Below are positions 40,598-40,712 of a stretch of DNA of 40,712 bases, piece by piece. This DNA is from Clostridium sp. (GTDB taxonomy: Bacteria > Bacillota > Clostridia > Clostridiales > Clostridiaceae), in NCBI GenBank assembly GCA_028692255.1, contig JAQUXS010000019.1, positions 1-40,712 on the forward strand, given 5' to 3'. The notes under the pieces are model-generated. The model saw only the letters and a program-made list of their open reading frames with translations. It made no database searches and had not been told where the DNA came from. The translations under genes and the position numbers were made by a program. How positions within the stretch are numbered: position 1 is the first letter of the stretch; each line of letters starts with the position of its first letter.

Positions 40598-40712
40598 ATG
40601 TCAAATAGAAATGTAGTTGAAAATTATTGCAGAGATCTAAATTCAGAAATGGACATACTTTCTAAGCTTGTAAATTCATATAGGTTACTTGTAGGAGGAG
40701 CAGGAGAATTAA
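40598..40712 (+). CDS. Start of an unknown gene, truncated by the window end
   Basis: ATG at 40598 after AGGGTGAAG; 38 codons are visible and the frame is still open at the window end. The N-terminus M-S-N-R-N-V-V-E-N-Y-C-R-D-L-N is followed by S-E-M-D-I-L-S-K-L-V-N-S-Y-R-L-L. No family can be assigned from this much. Confidence 0.55.
   Translation, partial: MSNRNVVENYCRDLNSEMDILSKLVNSYRLLVGGAGEL

Overview
The window reads as a chromosomal segment of an anaerobic, endospore-forming, low-GC Firmicute of the Clostridium sensu stricto type. The base composition is very AT-rich with A/T-ending codons. Strong AGGAGG ribosome sites are common, and several genes start with TTG. There are tRNA-responsive T-box leaders on aminoacyl-tRNA synthetase genes, a ger-type spore germination locus, superoxide reductase plus rubrerythrin instead of classical aerobic defences, and a ThyX thymidylate synthase. 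I cannot name the species. I see no prophage, integrase, transposase gene, CRISPR array or rRNA operon; this is mostly core chromosome with scattered small, unannotated pieces.

Layout. 1-4.5 kb: the 3' part of a very large cyclic-beta-glucan-synthase-like protein (glycoamylase-like and GH94-type domains). 4.5-8.3 kb: a tiny unknown protein, desulfoferrodoxin, a Trp T-box with trpS, and a radical SAM protein of unknown substrate. 8.3-13.5 kb: a Cof-type HAD phosphatase (minus), release factor 3 (prfC) behind an unusual leader, a PAP2 membrane phosphatase and an Nramp metal transporter (both minus). 13.5-18.3 kb: hemB and the corrinoid adenosyltransferase, two small minus-strand genes (a one-to-two-helix membrane protein and a zinc-ribbon protein), a GAF-GGDEF protein and tyrS. 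18.4-23.4 kb: a FliK-like gene interrupted by an in-frame TAA, a stand-alone FlhB-tail protein, a metallophosphoesterase, a DUF2225 protein (minus) and a small alarmone synthetase. 23.4-27.1 kb: the divergent gerKB / gerKA-gerKC germinant receptor. 27.1-30.4 kb: inverted-repeat elements, tRNA-Gln(CUG), and a Leu T-box with leuS. 30.4-33.0 kb: four minus-strand genes, namely an RpiB-like protein without the usual cysteine, a membrane protein, a J-domain/TPR protein and a DUF5685-like protein. 33.0-35.5 kb: a polar amino-acid ABC importer (binding protein, permease, ATPase). 35.5-40.7 kb: thyX, a nucleoid-associated protein, class II fructose-bisphosphate aldolase, a DUF421/DUF4363 membrane pair, rubrerythrin, a small acidic protein and the start of one more gene.

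The genes fall into independent transcription units, mostly closed by strong hairpin terminators. Several of these share a nearly identical core built on CTGCCGCACT. Translation is the commonest theme (trpS, tyrS, leuS, prfC, tRNA-Gln), with T-box control on trpS and leuS but not on tyrS.

The observations most worth following are four. First, the prfC leader carries a Shine-Dalgarno-preceded start-stop mini-ORF (ATG-TAA) upstream of a gene for a termination factor. Second, the duplicated-module FliK-like gene is broken by TAA next to a lone FlhB cytoplasmic tail. Third, the DUF5685-like protein has two Asp-rich motifs reminiscent of isoprenoid synthases and sits in a unit with a cysteine-rich J-domain protein. 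Fourth, there is a roughly 210-bp inverted-repeat element whose end supplies the gerKC stop codon.
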